NCBI RefSeq assembly: GCF_030406325.1
Contig: NZ_JAUEQY010000011.1
Coordinates: 186,001-250,000, forward strand
Direction: 5' to 3'
DNA from: Actinomadura sp. DC4
Lineage (GTDB): Bacteria > Actinomycetota > Actinomycetes > Streptosporangiales > Streptosporangiaceae
DNA: 64,000 nt
Positions 24,328-31,884 of the stretch are shown here, piece by piece. A program made the translations under genes and the position numbers. Numbering within the stretch: position 1 is the stretch's first letter; every line of letters starts with the position of its first letter. Below the pieces are notes generated by a model. That model searched no databases. It saw only the letters and a list, made by a program, of their open reading frames with translations, and was not told where the DNA came from.

Positions 24328-24666
24328 ATGCAGTACGCCTTTCTGATCTACACCGAGCCCGCCTACATCGAGACGCTGCCGGAGACGGACCGTGAGACGG
24401 CGTACGCCGACTACTCCGCGCTCGCCGACGACCCCCGGTGCGTCGAGGCCGCGCGGCTGCAGCCCGTCGAGACGGCGACCAGCGTGCGTGTGGTCGGCGG
24501 CCGGACGCTGATGACCGACGGGCCGTTCGCCGACACCAAGGAGGTGCTCGGCGGGCTCTGCCTGGTCGAGGCGGCCGACCTGGACGAGGCGGTCGAGATC
24601 GCGTCGGGCATTCCGGCCGCCCGATTCGGCGGCGTCGTTGAGATCCGGCCGGTGGTGCGGCCCTGA
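24328..24666 (+). CDS. YCII/DGPF-domain protein
   Basis: 112 residues of the YCII-related family: start MQYAFLIYTEP and the namesake motif LMTDGPFADTKEVLGG. These small dimeric proteins are the conserved genomic partners of ECF42 sigma factors and are thought to be regulated by, or to modulate, them; their biochemical activity is not established. GGAGG lies 7 bases before the ATG. The stop overlaps the likely CTG start of the sigma gene. Confidence 0.88.
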   Translation: MQYAFLIYTEPAYIETLPETDRETAYADYSALADDPRCVEAARLQPVETATSVRVVGGRTLMTDGPFADTKEVLGGLCLVEAADLDEAVEIASGIPAARFGGVVEIRPVVRP

Positions 24667-24680
24667 CCGCGCTCGAGGAG

Positions 24681-25826
24681 GTGTTCCGCGACGAGTGGAG
24701 CCGGGTGCTGGCCTCGCTGGTCGGGTTCCTCCGTGACTTCGACCGGGCCGAGGAGGCCGCGCAGGAGGCGTTCGCGATCGCGGCGGAGCGCTGGCCCCGG
24801 TCGGGGACGCCGGACAACCCGGGCGCGTGGCTGGTGACGACGGCCCGCAACCGGGCGATCGACCGGATCCGCCGGGAGCGCACCCTGGCCGGGAAGATCC
24901 ATCTGCTGCCGGGGCCGGAGGCCATCGTGGACGAGTTCGACGACACCGCGATCAAGGACGAACGGCTTGAGCTGATCTTCACGTGCTGCCATCCGGCGCT
25001 GGCGCTGGAGGGCCAGGTGGCGCTCACGCTGCGGGCCCTCGGCGGCCTGCAGACCGCCGAGATCGCCCAGGCGTTCCTGGTCTCGGAGGAGACCATGAAG
25101 CGCCGGCTGTCCCGCGCCAAGGCGAAGATCAAGGCGGCCGGGATCCCGTTCGCGGTTCCCGGCGCGCACCTGCTGCCCGACCGTCTCGACGCGGTGCTGG
25201 CCGTCATCTACCTGATCTACAACGAGGGTTACCGCGGCCGGGTCGACCTCGGCGCCGAGGCCCTCCGTCTCGGTCACGTGCTGGCCAGGCTCATGCCGGA
25301 CGAGCCGGAGGCGCGCGGGCTGCTCGCGCTGATGATGATCCATCACGCCCGGCGCCGGGCGCGCTTCTCCGGTGAGGACCTCGTGCTGCTCGACGACCAG
25401 GACCGTTCGCTGTGGGACGTGCGCCAGATCGCGGACGGCCGGGCGGTGCTCGACCGCGCGATCGCGATGGGCGGCCGCGGCGCGTACGTCGTCCAGGCCG
25501 CGATCGCGTCGCTGCAGACACAGGAGCGGATCGACTGGCCGCAGGTCGCCGGGATGTACCAGCGCCTGGTCGAGCTGACCGGCTCGCCGGTGGTCGAGCT
25601 CAACCGTGCCGTGGCGGTCGCTCAGGCCGGTGACCCGGACGGGGCGCTGCGTGCCGTCGACCGCCTGGACCTGGACGGTTACCTGTACTTTCACTCGACC
25701 CGGGGTGAGCTGTTGCGGCGTCTGGGCCGTGAGGAGGAGGCGCGGGCGGCGTACCGGCGGGCGCTCGACCTGGCCACCTCGACGCCCGAACGGCGCTTCC
25801 TGACCCGGCGGCTCGAAGGGGGCTGA
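24681..25826 (+). CDS. ECF42-type RNA polymerase sigma factor with C-terminal TPR-like extension
   Basis: About 381 residues. Sigma region 2 (FLRDFDRAEEAAQEAFAIAA, then NPGAWLVTTARNRAIDRIRR) and region 4 (EGQVALTLRALGGLQTAEIA, then SEETMKRRLSRAKAKIKAAG) occupy the first 185 residues. The remaining 200 residues are a helical-repeat extension (RADDEPEAR-type helices, ALLMMIHHARRRARFSGE, DVRQIADGRAVLDRAIAMG) that is diagnostic of ECF42 and needed for activity in that group. No anti-sigma gene is present. GTG 24681 directly abuts GAGGAG, which is too close; translation may instead begin at CTG 24663, overlapping the upstream stop (CTGA), giving the usual LTALEEVFRDEW start. Confidence 0.88.
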   Translation: MFRDEWSRVLASLVGFLRDFDRAEEAAQEAFAIAAERWPRSGTPDNPGAWLVTTARNRAIDRIRRERTLAGKIHLLPGPEAIVDEFDDTAIKDERLELIFTCCHPALALEGQVALTLRALGGLQTAEIAQAFLVSEETMKRRLSRAKAKIKAAGIPFAVPGAHLLPDRLDAVLAVIYLIYNEGYRGRVDLGAEALRLGHVLARLMPDEPEARGLLALMMIHHARRRARFSGEDLVLLDDQDRSLWDVRQIADGRAVLDRAIAMGGRGAYVVQAAIASLQTQERIDWPQVAGMYQRLVELTGSPVVELNRAVAVAQAGDPDGALRAVDRLDLDGYLYFHSTRGELLRRLGREEEARAAYRRALDLATSTPERRFLTRRLEGG

Positions 25827-25833
25827 CCCGGCG

Positions 25834-25860
25834 CGTCCCCCGGGAAGGTGCTCGTTCGTC
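25834..25860 (+). promoter_or_regulatory. ECF-type promoter (copy B) before the YceI gene
   Basis: CGTCCCCCG-N7-GCTCGTTCGTC matches copy A at 24267-24293 in 19 of the 20 defined bases with the same spacing. A start about 8 bases past the -10 falls at or next to ATG 25869, implying a leaderless or nearly leaderless message, and argues against the in-frame GTG at 25848, which lies inside the promoter. Confidence 0.6.
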
Positions 25861-25868
25861 ACCTGGAC

Positions 25869-26438
25869 ATGAGCGACAACCTTTCCCTGAACGTCCCGGC
25901 CGTCCCGGGCTACCTGACCGGCACCTGGAAGGCCGACCCGGTGCACTCTGAGATCGCCTTCTCCGTACGCCACCTCATGGTCAGCAAGGCACGCGGCCGG
26001 TTCACCGCGTACGACGTCACGCTCGTAACGGGCGAGGACCCGCGGGCCTCGACGGTCACCGCGACGATCGATCTCGCGTCCATCGACACCGGCAACGAAC
26101 CCCGTGACGAACACCTCCGCTCCGCCGACTACCTCGACGTCGAGTCGTACCCGACGATGACCTACCGCTCGACGGGCATCCGTCAGACCGGCGACGGCTG
26201 GGTCGTCGACGGCGACCTGACGTTGCACGGCGTCACCCGGCAGGTGCCGCTGGCCGTCGAGGCGAACGGGTTCCGCCCGGACCCGTTCGGCGGGCAGCGT
26301 GCCGGCTTCTCCGCGACCACGCAGATCAACCGGCACGACTTCGGCGTCGACCTCGCCATCCCGATGGACGGCGGCGGTGTGGTGGTCGGAGACAAGATCT
26401 CGATCAGCCTCGAGATCGAGGCCGTCCTTCAGAAATGA
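25869..26438 (+). CDS. YceI family lipid-binding protein
   Basis: About 189 residues with the YceI lipocalin-like beta-barrel signature: GTWKADPVHSEIAFSVRHLM, the repeated strand pattern TVTATIDLASIDTGNEPRDE, LRSADYLDVESYPTMTYRST, and the terminal DFGVDLAIPMDGG. YceI proteins bind long polyprenyl chains in a central tunnel. No signal peptide is evident, so this copy is cytoplasmic. It is preceded by the ECF42-like promoter B and overlaps or abuts the SnoaL-like gene, suggesting a small regulon. Confidence 0.88.
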   Translation: MSDNLSLNVPAVPGYLTGTWKADPVHSEIAFSVRHLMVSKARGRFTAYDVTLVTGEDPRASTVTATIDLASIDTGNEPRDEHLRSADYLDVESYPTMTYRSTGIRQTGDGWVVDGDLTLHGVTRQVPLAVEANGFRPDPFGGQRAGFSATTQINRHDFGVDLAIPMDGGGVVVGDKISISLEIEAVLQK

Positions 26439-26452
26439 GCGAGGAGAAACGC

Positions 26453-26881
26453 ATGTCACAGGCACAGGAGAACAAGGCGGCCTTCATGCGCCTGCACGAC
26501 GCCATGAACTCCGGCGACGTGGAGGTCATGGCGAAGACGATCGACGAGGTCGTCGCGCCGGACGTACTGATCCGTACGCCGCTGCCGATCGGCGCGACAG
26601 GGGCGGAGGCGCTCAAGCAGGTGTGGACGGTGCTCCTCCGCGCGTTCCCGGACCTGCACGTCGCGGTCGAGGACCTGATCGCGGAGGGGGACAGGGTCGT
26701 GTCCAGGAACACGGTCACCGGGACGAACCGGGGCGAGTACATGGGGCGTCCGCCGACCGGCAGGCCCGTCACGTACAACGAGATCTTCATCTTCCGCTTC
26801 GCCGGCGGCCGGATCGCCGAGACGTGGGGAGTCGTCGACGTGCTCGCGCAGATGCGGCAGCTCGGCGTGATCCCCGCCTAG
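26453..26881 (+). CDS. SnoaL-like polyketide-cyclase-fold protein (NTF2 superfamily)
   Basis: 142 residues from ATG 26453 (GAGGAG 8 bases upstream); an alternative ATG at 26435 overlaps the YceI stop. The cone-shaped SnoaL/ester-cyclase fold is indicated by AFMRLHDAMNSGDVEVMAKT, VLLRAFPDLHVAVEDLIAEG, GEYMGRPPTGRPVTYNEIFI and the last strand FRFAGGRIAETWGVVDVLAQ. The conserved polar pocket positions are present, but a substrate cannot be named. It is co-transcribed with the YceI gene and ends before a strong bidirectional hairpin. Confidence 0.82.
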   Translation: MSQAQENKAAFMRLHDAMNSGDVEVMAKTIDEVVAPDVLIRTPLPIGATGAEALKQVWTVLLRAFPDLHVAVEDLIAEGDRVVSRNTVTGTNRGEYMGRPPTGRPVTYNEIFIFRFAGGRIAETWGVVDVLAQMRQLGVIPA

Positions 26882-26904
26882 CCTCAGCCGGACGTATTCG
26901 CCGC

Positions 26905-26926
26905 GATGGGGCCCGGCGGCCCCATC
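26905..26926. terminator. bidirectional hairpin terminator candidate
   Basis: GATGGGGCC-CGGC-GGCCCCATC is a perfect 9-bp GC-rich stem with a 4-base loop in the 61-base gap between two convergent genes. No U-tract follows on either strand, which is common for actinomycete terminators. It separates the ECF42/YceI region from the eCIS effector gene. Confidence 0.6.
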
Positions 26927-26942
26927 CGGCGCTCCGGAGGAG

Positions 26943-28919
26943 TCATCTGTTGTCCGTCCAGCCGGTCTCCTCGCGGAGCTCCTCCCGGGCCTCGGGCGGC
27001 AGGTGCTCGGTGTTGAGGTCGAACGCCATCCGCCCCAGCGCCATGAACTTGTCATCCCAGCCTCCGGTCTCCACCATCCGGTATTCGAACTGGGCGCCGC
27101 CGGCCTCCAGCCGGATCGGCTCATGCACGGGGCTGATGGCCAGCGGGTCGGGTTTCGTGAGGAGTGTCCCCGGCCTGGTCGAGAAGAACTTTTTGCCCTC
27201 ACTGTTTCTGCCTCGGACGATGTCGATCATAAGGTCGACTATCGACCCCTTGTGGTCGAGGACGTCTTCGTTGGCGGCTCCGGTGTACGCGGGCAGTTCG
27301 ACGGCGTCGTTGATCTCCTCCTCCTCTGCGTGAAGCAGCTCGCTGAAAAGGGTGAGGAAGGCCGCCTGGAGATGCGGCGGAAGCCCCGCCTTCGGGAAGA
27401 CGTCAAGGAGGTGCATGCGCGCCAGCAGAGCCACCGAATTCTTATCGCTCGTGCCCTCTTGTACCTTCTGGCGTGCGCCCAGGTAATAGGAGAGGGCCAC
27501 CCTGAAGACGCTGTACACCGAGTCCTCGACTATCTTTGCGAGAAGGGCCGCGCGGGAGTCGGATCGGAGCTTGTCGTAGGTCTCCCATTCTTCTGTGTCC
27601 AGCTCAATCTCTTCAGCTGTCAAAGGCTGGCTTTCAAGGAAATCTCTGTCGGCCGCGCCGAGGCCCCCCTCCGGATCGATCTCGCCTTGGAGGTGCTCGA
27701 CGATGGAGGATATAGTGCCACTGAGGCGCTCGATGACTGTGTTGATGTCCTCTTGGATGGTACGAAGGTTGCGCGACACGAGTCCCTGTTTGATGCTGAT
27801 CCGGTGCAGTTTATCCAGCTTGGAGGGGAATACTCCTACGGTGAACTGTACCGCGCAGTTACCATAGGTGATTCCTTGAGGAAATCCTTGTGGCAGGCCG
27901 ACGTAATAATGTGATTCGGTTCTCCCTTCGTTGTTGGCCTTGATTTCGTCCGTGACCCGTTTGGTGTGTGCCCTGAAATTGTCCGCCGCATTCTTCTCCA
28001 GTTCGTCGAGACCTGGTGCCTTGGTGGTGTACTCGGGACAGCTCACCCCCTTTTCCGGTATCTTGTTCTTGTATTTTGAAGAGGAGTGCCTTTTCAGATA
28101 GGTCTTCAGTTCGATGCTGTACTGAGGGTTGTCGACCTTCACCACGACGTCGCCCTTGGTGTAGATCGGTGTGTCGTTGTCGTATTCGTACGAGCCCTGC
28201 CGCAGGCTCTTCTCCTGGTCGCCCAGGTTCTGGTAGATCGGCACGCTGTGCTCCATCTCCAGGCCGACCGAGCGCTGCACCGTGGTGCCGCTCGCACCGC
28301 CGCCAGACGCGGGTGGCGAGAACGCGCCGCCCGAGGCCACCGCACCGGCCGCGGCGTCGGCCTCCCGTTCGAGCGGGTCGCCGGGCCGGCTGACCCGGAG
28401 TCCGTCGCCCCGGTCGGTGCCGGTGGCCCGGTGCGCGCGTTGCTGCAGGACATGCGCGGTCTCGTGGGCCAGCAGGTGGAGCCCGCCGGCGGAGCCCGGC
28501 GCGAACCGCCCGCGCGCGAAGGCGATGTGCGAGCCGACCGTGTAGGCGTCGGCGCCCAGCGACTCCGCCGAGCGCTGGGCCGCCTCGTCCGTGTGGACCC
28601 GTACGGCGGACAGGTCGGCGCCGAACCGCGACTCCAGCCGCGCGCGTACCGGAGGGTCGAGCGGCCGGCCCGGAGCGCGCTGGATCACCTCAGGCCGCGA
28701 CGCGGACGAGGGGGCGAGCACGGCGGCCGTCGCCCGGTTGCCGGCCCGGCGCTGCAGGGCGGCCGCCGCCGGGCCCACCGCCCACGTCCCCTCCGAGGCC
28801 GCCGCCGCGGCCATGGCGTCAAGGGCCGGAACGGCGCCGGGACCGCGGGCCGCGGTGGCCGGATGTGGTCCGAGATCCGGTGTGCGTCCGGCCTCGGCCC
28901 GGCGTGCTCGAGCGCGCAT
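26943..28919 (-). CDS. eCIS-associated DUF4157 protein with distinct C-terminal module (candidate effector 1)
   Basis: 658 residues. A disordered basic N-terminus is followed by the eCIS-core DUF4157 domain (about residues 86-162) with the metalloprotease-like motif LLAHETAHVLQQR (HExxH at 152-156) and a downstream PGDPLEREADAAA. From about residue 218 to the end lies an unrelated module beginning VGLEMEHSVPIYQNL, containing IELKTYLKRH, CPEYTTKAPGLDEL and a glycine/aromatic strand VGLPQGFPQGITYGNCAVQF. The opening EMEH and later conserved-looking patches faintly recall amidoligase folds, a weak guess. The DNA for this module (about 27.4-28.2 kb) is clearly AT-richer than anything around it, suggesting separate acquisition. 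ATG 28919 has GGAGG 7 bases upstream. It is divergent from the eCIS operon. Confidence 0.82.
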   Translation of the reverse strand: MRARARRAEAGRTPDLGPHPATAARGPGAVPALDAMAAAAASEGTWAVGPAAAALQRRAGNRATAAVLAPSSASRPEVIQRAPGRPLDPPVRARLESRFGADLSAVRVHTDEAAQRSAESLGADAYTVGSHIAFARGRFAPGSAGGLHLLAHETAHVLQQRAHRATGTDRGDGLRVSRPGDPLEREADAAAGAVASGGAFSPPASGGGASGTTVQRSVGLEMEHSVPIYQNLGDQEKSLRQGSYEYDNDTPIYTKGDVVVKVDNPQYSIELKTYLKRHSSSKYKNKIPEKGVSCPEYTTKAPGLDELEKNAADNFRAHTKRVTDEIKANNEGRTESHYYVGLPQGFPQGITYGNCAVQFTVGVFPSKLDKLHRISIKQGLVSRNLRTIQEDINTVIERLSGTISSIVEHLQGEIDPEGGLGAADRDFLESQPLTAEEIELDTEEWETYDKLRSDSRAALLAKIVEDSVYSVFRVALSYYLGARQKVQEGTSDKNSVALLARMHLLDVFPKAGLPPHLQAAFLTLFSELLHAEEEEINDAVELPAYTGAANEDVLDHKGSIVDLMIDIVRGRNSEGKKFFSTRPGTLLTKPDPLAISPVHEPIRLEAGGAQFEYRMVETGGWDDKFMALGRMAFDLNTEHLPPEAREELREETGWTDNR

Positions 28920-29046
28920 CTGAACCCTCCCTGGTCGTACCCCGACACGCCGCGCGGACGAGAATCCGGCGGTCGGCGAACGATGATCATTTAGTCCTAC
29001 GGTCGCATGGATTTCGGGCGCGGTGGGGGCTACTGTCTGAGCACCT

Positions 29047-29061
29047 CGGCGAGACTCGCCG
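29047..29061. repeat. perfect inverted repeat upstream of the eCIS operon
   Basis: CGGCGAG-A-CTCGCCG (7-base arms, one-base centre) lies 69 bases before the ATPase ATG in the 210-base divergent region between effector 1 and the eCIS operon. It could be an operator for either or both. Just downstream, a well-initiated short frame (ATG 29095, GGGGAG upstream, 17 codons, ending 29148) overlaps the ATPase start and could act as a leader peptide. Confidence 0.4.
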
Positions 29062-29129
29062 TAACCGTTGCGGGGCGGTTTCCAGGGGAGTGCCATGCCC
29101 ATCGTTGTTCCTCTTGAGGGCTCGGCGCC

Positions 29130-31223
29130 ATGTCGTTTCCCCTGGTGAGAGACGTGCTTGCAGGTGATGGCCCTCCTGGCGCGGCGGAGGACCTGCTGGC
29201 CGCCCTGGCCCGTCTCGACCGGCTGATCGAGGCTGCGGTGGCGCGTACCGAGGAGAGCGATCCAGGACGGGCGGCCGACCGGTTCCGCGGGCTGTACGTC
29301 GGGCCGGAGGACGTCACGCGGCTGCTCGCCCAGCCCCCAGCGACGTCACCGGTGCTCGACTCCGCACCGGCCGAGGCCGCGCCGCCCGCGGACCCGCTGA
29401 GGCGTCTGCGGGACACCTTCGGGCTCTCCGGGTTCGACCTCGACCTGCTGGTGCTCGCGCTCGCTCCCGAGATCGATCTCCGCTACGAGCGGATCTTCGG
29501 CTTCCTGCACGACGACCTCGGCAAGCGGCGCCCGACCGTCGAACTCGCCCTCGACCTGCTGTGCGGGTTACCAGCCGAGAAGTTCCGGCGGCGGTCGCAC
29601 CTCGCGGCCGGCGCGCCACTCCTCAGGCACGGCCTGCTGACGCTCGACGCGGGTGACGCGTCGCCCCGGCCGCCGTTCCTCGCCCGCCAGCTGGTCCCCG
29701 ACGAGCACCTGGCCGGCTTCCTGCTCGGCGAGCCGGGCCTCGACCCCCGGCTCGACGGCGCCGCCGTCCTCACGACTCCGGACGGCGAGCTCCCGCCGGA
29801 GCTCCTGCCGGCGGTGACCGCCCCGCTCGACCCGCCGCGGGTGTACCTCCACGGCCCGGCCGGCGGCCGGCGCGCCGCGGCCGAGGCGCTGGCCGCGGCC
29901 TGGGGGAGACCCCTGCTGAATGTCGACCTGAACCGGACGGACTCCGCGGACACGCTGGTCAGGCTGGCCGTACGCGAGGCCGCCCTCCGCGACGCCGTCC
30001 TCGGCCTCACCTCGTTCGAGGCGGCCGGCGACGTCGGCTCGGCGGCCCGTCATCGGGTACTCGCGACCCTGGCCGGGCACCCCGGCCCCGTGGTCATGGC
30101 CGGCGCCACCGAATGGGTGCCCGAGCACGAGACCCCGCTCGCCGTGGTGAGCGTGGCCGTCGACGTCCCCGCCGCGCCGGTCCGCCGGCGCCTGTGGCAG
30201 GAGGCGGCCGAACGCGCCGGCGTCGCGCTGCCGGCCGAGGCCCGCGACGCGCTGGCGGCACGCTTCCGGCTCGGCGCCGAGCAGATCGCCGCGGTCGTAC
30301 GCGCGGTCCCGGCCGGCTCCGAAAGCCTCTATCAGGTCCTGGCGGAGGCGGCACGGTCGCAGGCGGGCACCTCCCTCGGCCGGCTCGCCCAGCGCGTCCC
30401 CTGCCGGCACGAGTGGTCCGACCTCGTCCTGCCGGCCGGCGAGCTCGCCCAGCTGCACGACCTCGCCGACTCGGTCGACCGCCGGGAGACCGTGCTCGAC
30501 ACGTGGGGCTTCGCCCGTCACGCGCAGGCGGGAGGCGGCATCACCGCGCTGTTCAGCGGGCCTTCGGGCACCGGCAAGACCCTCGCCGCCGGGCTGATCG
30601 CCCGCAGGCTCGGCTACGACCTGTACCGCGTCGACCTCGCACGAGTGGTGAGCAAGTACATCGGCGAGACCGAGAAGAACCTCGACGCGGTCTTCACCGC
30701 GGCCAGAGACGCCGGCGTGGTCCTGCTGTTCGACGAGGCCGACGCCCTCTTCGGCAAGCGTTCGGCCGTACAGGACGCCCATGACCGCTACGCGAACCTC
30801 GAGGTCGCGTACCTGCTGCAGAAGATGGAGGAGTTCGACGGCGTCGCGGTGCTCGCCACGAACCTCCGCGACAACCTCGACCCGGCGTTCATGCGCCGTC
30901 TCACGTTCGTGGTCTCCTTCCCCTTCCCCGACGTCGCGAGCCGCCGGTCGATCTGGCAGCGCCTGTGGCCGGAGGCGGCGCCGCTGGCCGGCGACGTGGA
31001 CCTCGACGCGCTCGCCACCGAGCTGATGCTGCCCGGCGGGCACCTGCGGAACATCGCCCTCGCCGCGGCGCACATGGCGGCGGGCCGGGGGGACACGATC
31101 GGCATGGCCGACGTGCTGGCCGCGGCGCGGCGGGAGTACGCCAAGCTCGGCAAGATGCCGCCCGCGCTGCTGGACGGCGACGCGATCACGCTCCCGGCCA
31201 TGGAACGCGGGGCCGTCTCATGA
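29130..31223 (+). CDS. eCIS AAA+ ATPase (Afp15/Pvc15-like)
   Basis: 697 residues with tandem ATPase-like halves. The first, near residue 240, has a degenerate P-loop (HGPAGGRRAAAEAL, no Lys) and is probably structural. The second, from about residue 430, is complete: Walker A FSGPSGTGKTLAAGL (about 476-490), Walker B VVLLFDEADALFGKRS, sensor NLRDNLDPAFMRRL with Arg finger, and a C-terminal helical lid. eCIS clusters almost always carry one such ATPase; in Afp/PVC it is thought to act in assembly or cargo loading. It opens the operon and overlaps the DUF4255 gene by ATGA. Confidence 0.9.
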   Translation: MSFPLVRDVLAGDGPPGAAEDLLAALARLDRLIEAAVARTEESDPGRAADRFRGLYVGPEDVTRLLAQPPATSPVLDSAPAEAAPPADPLRRLRDTFGLSGFDLDLLVLALAPEIDLRYERIFGFLHDDLGKRRPTVELALDLLCGLPAEKFRRRSHLAAGAPLLRHGLLTLDAGDASPRPPFLARQLVPDEHLAGFLLGEPGLDPRLDGAAVLTTPDGELPPELLPAVTAPLDPPRVYLHGPAGGRRAAAEALAAAWGRPLLNVDLNRTDSADTLVRLAVREAALRDAVLGLTSFEAAGDVGSAARHRVLATLAGHPGPVVMAGATEWVPEHETPLAVVSVAVDVPAAPVRRRLWQEAAERAGVALPAEARDALAARFRLGAEQIAAVVRAVPAGSESLYQVLAEAARSQAGTSLGRLAQRVPCRHEWSDLVLPAGELAQLHDLADSVDRRETVLDTWGFARHAQAGGGITALFSGPSGTGKTLAAGLIARRLGYDLYRVDLARVVSKYIGETEKNLDAVFTAARDAGVVLLFDEADALFGKRSAVQDAHDRYANLEVAYLLQKMEEFDGVAVLATNLRDNLDPAFMRRLTFVVSFPFPDVASRRSIWQRLWPEAAPLAGDVDLDALATELMLPGGHLRNIALAAAHMAAGRGDTIGMADVLAAARREYAKLGKMPPALLDGDAITLPAMERGAVS

Positions 31224-31837
31224 TCGACGACCTCGACGCCAGCCTGCTGCGCCTGCTGGGCGACGCCCGGGCGCCCGAGGCCGTACGGGACGCCGACGTC
31301 AGCTTCGAGACGCCCGCCCGGACGTACGCGCCGAGCCGCCCCACCCTCAACCTGTTCCTGCACCAGGTCACCGAGAACCAGACGCTGCGCGAGGCCGCGC
31401 CGTTCGCCGACCGGTCCGGCCCGAGCGTCCTGAGCCGCCGCCCGCCGCTGCGCGTGGACTGCGGTTACCTGGTCACCGCCTGGTCCGACCTGGCCGCCGG
31501 ATCGGCCGTACGCGTCGCGCAGGAGCACCGGCTCCTCGGCGCGGCGCTGGCGTGGCTGTCGGGCTTTTCGGCGATTCCCGCCGCGTACCTGCAGGGCGCC
31601 TGCGCGACGCAGGAGTTCCCGCCGCCGGTCGTGGTGGCCAGGCCGCACGCGCCGGGCGAGGAGCCGGGCCAGTTCTGGACCGCGCTGCAGATCCCGCCGC
31701 GCCCCGCGCTCGGGCTGCTGGTCACCCTGTCGCTCGACGTGGCACCCGCCGCCGACCTCGGACCGCCGGTGGCCGGCATCGACGTGCGGCTGCCCGGCGA
31801 CCCACCGCCCGTACGGAAGAAGAGGGCCAAGTCGTGA
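31220..31837 (+). CDS. DUF4255 tail-terminator protein (Afp16/Pvc16-like)
   Basis: 205 residues. DUF4255 features: MIDDLDASLLRLLGDARAPE, TLNLFLHQVTENQTLREAAP and PPLRVDCGYLVTAWSD, with a Pro-rich C-terminus. In Afp and PVC the homologue caps the tube and sheath and fixes particle length. ATG 31220 overlaps the ATPase stop. A 13-residue frame (GTG 31834-31875) overlaps its own stop and leads into the sheath ribosome site. Confidence 0.85.
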   Translation: MIDDLDASLLRLLGDARAPEAVRDADVSFETPARTYAPSRPTLNLFLHQVTENQTLREAAPFADRSGPSVLSRRPPLRVDCGYLVTAWSDLAAGSAVRVAQEHRLLGAALAWLSGFSAIPAAYLQGACATQEFPPPVVVARPHAPGEEPGQFWTALQIPPRPALGLLVTLSLDVAPAADLGPPVAGIDVRLPGDPPPVRKKRAKS

Positions 31838-31875
31838 ACAACAGATCACCCATGCCGACCGTCATCGGGTTGTGA
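31834..31875 (+). other. micro-frame coupling DUF4255 to the sheath gene
   Basis: GTG 31834 overlaps the upstream stop (GTGA). The frame encodes VNNRSPMPTVIGL and stops at 31875 within TGAGGAG, which is also the ribosome site of the sheath gene at 31885. It may simply carry ribosomes across the gap (termination-reinitiation) or be the stub of a lost gene. A comparable 8-codon frame (MSSDSDGI, 44515-44541) precedes the fibre gene. Confidence 0.3.
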
Positions 31876-31884
31876 GGAGCCGGG

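Noticed and set aside
24411-26465. A 684-residue minus-strand frame across the ECF42 region
   Set aside because: Low-complexity Arg/Asp/Val-rich translation opposite clear YCII, sigma and YceI genes; no start signal and no recognisable domain.
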